13,740 nt of DNA from assembly GCA_001437625.1 (NCBI GenBank), contig LIAL01000028.1, forward strand, positions 1 to 13,740, given 5' to 3'. Positions 11,374-13,740 of the stretch are shown here, piece by piece (position 1 is the stretch's first letter; each line of letters opens with the position of its first letter). This DNA comes from Nitrosopumilus sp. BACL13 MAG-121220-bin23. Its GTDB lineage: Archaea > Thermoproteota > Nitrososphaeria > Nitrososphaerales > Nitrosopumilaceae. A program made the position numbers and the translations under genes. Below the pieces are notes generated by a model. That model searched no databases, was not told the origin of the DNA, and worked only from the letters and a program-made list of their open reading frames with translations.

Positions 11374-13453
11374 TACTCAAACTAGTACATTTACTGATTC
11401 TGCATTATCAGATAAAGTAAAACAATTTTTAACTAGATTCAAGGATAAACAAGGAAATTACACATACGTTGATGCAATTGATTCAATGATGCCAAAAAAT
11501 GCAAAATATATTGTAGTTGATTATAATGATCTTGTAACTGAACCTGAAATAGAAATTATATTTTCTGAAAACCCCGATAGAATTTTTGATGCTTTTGGAA
11601 GAGCGATTAAAGAAGCATTACAAACAAGATTTCCAGGTTATGCTGAAAAAATTAAGGAAGAAGTTCGTGTAAGAATAGCTAATTTTCCATTAGAGCGAAG
11701 TTTAAGACAAATCAATGCTGAAACGATTGGAAATATCACCAGTGTTTCAGGAATGGTTGTTAGAGCCTCAGAAGTAAAACCACTCGCAAAAGAATTAGTT
11801 TTTAGTTGTCCTGATGAGCATATTACAAAAATAATTCAACTACAAGGAATGGATGCAAAAATACCTGTAATTTGTGATAACCCTAGTTGTAAACAACGAG
11901 ATTTTGAATTAAAACCTGAAGTAAGTAAGTTTATAGATTTTCAAATTCTTAGATTACAAGAACTTCCTGAAGATTTACCTCCGGGACAATTACCTCACTA
12001 TGTTGATGTCACAATTAGGCAGGATTTAGTTGATAATGCAAGACCTGGAGACAGAATTATTCTTACAGGTGTAGTCAGAGTAGAACAAGAGTCTGTTGCC
12101 GGTGTTCAAAGAGGTCATAGTGGATTGTATAGATTAAGAATTGAAGGTAACAATATTGAATTTTTAAGTGGCCGTGGTTCTAAAACTGATAGAAAAATTG
12201 GCAGAGAAGAAATTTCTCCAGAAGATGAAAAACGAATTAAATCTCTTAGTCAAAGTTCTGATGTTTATCAAAGATTGATAGATTCATTTGCTCCACACAT
12301 ACAAGGTCAATCTTTAATCAAAGAAGCTATTCTCTTACTTATTGTCGGTTCTAATCAAAGAATCTTGGGTGATGGTAGTAAAATTAGAGGTGACATTAAT
12401 GTATTTTTAGTTGGAGATCCTGGTACTGCAAAAAGTGAAATGTTAAAATTCTGTGCAAGAATTGCACCACGAGGTTTGTATACTTCTGGTAGAGGTTCCA
12501 CAGCTGCAGGACTTACAGCTGCTGTAGTTCGTGATAAATCTGGAATTATGATGTTAGAAGCAGGAGCAGTTGTACTTGGTGATCAAGGTTTAGTTAGCAT
12601 AGATGAATTTGATAAAATGAAACCTGAAGATAGAAGTGCACTACACGAAGTTATGGAACAACAATCTGCAAGTATTGCAAAAGGTGGAATTGTAGCTACA
12701 TTAAATGCTAGGACATCTATTTTGGCTGCAGCAAACCCTATGTATGGAAAATATGATCCATTCAAAAATATCACAGAAAATGTAAATTTACCTATTCCGC
12801 TATTAACAAGATTTGATTTGATTTTTGTTGTTAGGGATATTCCTAGTAAAGAAAAAGATACAAAAATTGCAACACACATCATTCGAAGAAATACTAACTC
12901 TGGAACTGATAAAAAATCTGTAATTGAAGTTGATTTGTTAACAAAATATCTTTCATATGCAAAACGTGGTGCCCCTGAATTAACAAAAGAAGCTGAAGCA
13001 AAAATTCTTGATTATTATTTACAGATGAGAAATGTAGAATCTGAAGAAATGATTACTGTAACTCCCAGACAATTGGAAGGAATTATTAGACTTTCAACTG
13101 CCAGGGCTAGATTACTCATGAAAGATAAAGTTGAAGAGGAAGATGCTAACCGTGCAATATTTCTAATTCAAAGCATGCTTCAAGATGCTGGTGTTGACGT
13201 TAATACTGGTAAAGTTGATCTTGGTGTTTTACAAGGAAGGCCTAGAAGTGAGGTTTCAAAAATGCAATTATTTATGGATGTATTAAAAAGTCTTGAAGGT
13301 GATAATAAAGTTCCAGTTGAAGAAAGAGCATTTGTAAAAGAACTTGAAAAAAGTGAAAAATTTAGTGAAGAGGAAGCAAGAAATTACATTAGACGAATGC
13401 TTAGAGAAGCATCTATTTATGAATCAAAACCTGGTCATTATAATCGAGTATGA
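11366..13453 (+). CDS. mcm: MCM replicative DNA helicase
   Basis: The 695-residue MCM forms the hexameric ring that unwinds DNA at the fork. Residues 1-270 are the N-terminal DNA-binding part, with a zinc site Cys148, His152, Cys170 and Cys175. The AAA+ core follows: Walker A GDPGTAKS at 350-357, Walker B IDEFD with Asp413-Glu414, sensor 1 region AAANPMYGKYD, and arginine finger Arg482 in LLTRFD. The last 80 residues form a winged-helix domain. The length is typical for archaea and no intein interrupts the motifs. ATG 11366 lies inside the GINS gene end (8-nt overlap). The stop overlaps the next ATG by ATGA, so all three genes are likely translated in a coupled way. Confidence 0.97.
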   Translation: MSNTQTSTFTDSALSDKVKQFLTRFKDKQGNYTYVDAIDSMMPKNAKYIVVDYNDLVTEPEIEIIFSENPDRIFDAFGRAIKEALQTRFPGYAEKIKEEVRVRIANFPLERSLRQINAETIGNITSVSGMVVRASEVKPLAKELVFSCPDEHITKIIQLQGMDAKIPVICDNPSCKQRDFELKPEVSKFIDFQILRLQELPEDLPPGQLPHYVDVTIRQDLVDNARPGDRIILTGVVRVEQESVAGVQRGHSGLYRLRIEGNNIEFLSGRGSKTDRKIGREEISPEDEKRIKSLSQSSDVYQRLIDSFAPHIQGQSLIKEAILLLIVGSNQRILGDGSKIRGDINVFLVGDPGTAKSEMLKFCARIAPRGLYTSGRGSTAAGLTAAVVRDKSGIMMLEAGAVVLGDQGLVSIDEFDKMKPEDRSALHEVMEQQSASIAKGGIVATLNARTSILAAANPMYGKYDPFKNITENVNLPIPLLTRFDLIFVVRDIPSKEKDTKIATHIIRRNTNSGTDKKSVIEVDLLTKYLSYAKRGAPELTKEAEAKILDYYLQMRNVESEEMITVTPRQLEGIIRLSTARARLLMKDKVEEEDANRAIFLIQSMLQDAGVDVNTGKVDLGVLQGRPRSEVSKMQLFMDVLKSLEGDNKVPVEERAFVKELEKSEKFSEEEARNYIRRMLREASIYESKPGHYNRV

Positions 13454-13740
13454 AAATAGATACACTAGCACTCCCAGACTCTGCAATTAATTTTTTAAAA
13501 TCACAAGGGTATGAAAAATTGTATCCGCCACAAGCTGATAGTGTTAAGTTTGGATTATTGGATGGAAAAAGTATTTTAGTTTCTGCACCTACTGCTAGTG
13601 GAAAAACTTTGATTGCAATGCTTGCAATGCTTAGTTACCTTTCAAAAAATAATGGCAAGGTAGTTTATCTTAGTCCATTACGTGCATTAGCTGCTGAGAA
13701 ATTTACAGAGTTTAAAAAATTAGAAAAAATTTTAATTGGT
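13450..13740 (+). CDS. Ski2/Hel308-type DNA helicase, N-terminal part
   Basis: The first 97 codons start at ATG 13450, overlapping the mcm stop as ATGA, and run to the window edge. A Q-motif-like GYEKLYPPQADSV precedes motif I, APTASGKT (near residues 47-54), and motif Ia, YLSPLRALAAEK. This order and wording fit archaeal Hel308, a 3'-5' superfamily 2 helicase acting at stalled replication forks. Other Ski2-like helicases share these motifs, so the exact subfamily depends on the missing part. The operon position behind GINS and MCM favours a fork-processing role. Confidence 0.82.
   Translation, partial: MKIDTLALPDSAINFLKSQGYEKLYPPQADSVKFGLLDGKSILVSAPTASGKTLIAMLAMLSYLSKNNGKVVYLSPLRALAAEKFTEFKKLEKILIG

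Noticed and set aside
12583..12882. 99-codon minus-strand frame inside mcm
   Set aside because: Antisense to Walker B through arginine finger of mcm; a shadow frame.
1..13740. Mobile elements, phage genes, toxin-antitoxin pairs or a new defence cassette
   Set aside because: No transposase, integrase, terminal repeats or recognisable defence domains were seen. All larger frames belong to housekeeping or known families, with uniform base composition by eye.

Overview
The window is strongly AT-rich archaeal DNA. It carries archaeal information-processing genes (archease, archaeal-type HisRS, aIF6, RFC small subunit, GINS, MCM, a Hel308-type helicase) and two ferredoxins of the Sulfolobus zinc-ferredoxin type. 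It also has a secreted putative-Ig-domain protein of the kind common in ammonia-oxidising Thaumarchaeota. TATA-like boxes centred about 26-29 nt upstream of many start codons point to largely leaderless transcription. The best guess is a marine Nitrosopumilus/Nitrosarchaeum-like member of the Nitrosopumilaceae; this placement is inferred from gene content and style, not from a search.

Layout. Positions 1-768 (minus) hold the N-terminal 256 codons of a secreted repeat-bearing protein that runs off the left edge. Archease (845-1261, minus) is divergent from a zinc alcohol dehydrogenase (1362-2312, plus). Two plus-strand membrane-related genes follow: a GT2 glycosyltransferase fused to a GtrA-like membrane domain (2452-3597) and a DedA-family protein (3705-4232). 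A minus-strand pair, aldo/keto reductase then DUF72 protein (6051 down to 4269), overlaps by 14 nt and looks like a two-gene operon. A possible 23-residue leaderless mini-gene (6219-6290) lies just upstream of hisS (6336-7616), whose 3' end overlaps the convergent aIF6 gene (7597-8262, minus).

Two tandem ferredoxin genes (8399-8908 and 9005-9550) look like an old duplication that included the promoter. Both keep a TATA box and an inverted repeat at identical spacing, but their predicted metal ligands differ. A tRNA-Ser(UGA) gene (9623-9706) ends 3 nt before the stop codon of the convergent rfcS gene (9710-10660, minus).

The right third is a replication locus. From a 194-bp divergent intergenic region that contains an unusual cluster of GATC sites, rfcS is read leftward. 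A tightly overlapping GINS-mcm-hel308 operon (10855 to beyond 13740) is read rightward. Clamp loader, helicase accessory, replicative helicase and fork-repair helicase are therefore gathered around one control region.

I saw no mobile element, CRISPR array, phage gene or evident new multigene defence or metabolic system. The most interesting signals are regulatory (the paired ferredoxin operators and the GATC cluster) and the divergence of the ferredoxin metal sites.
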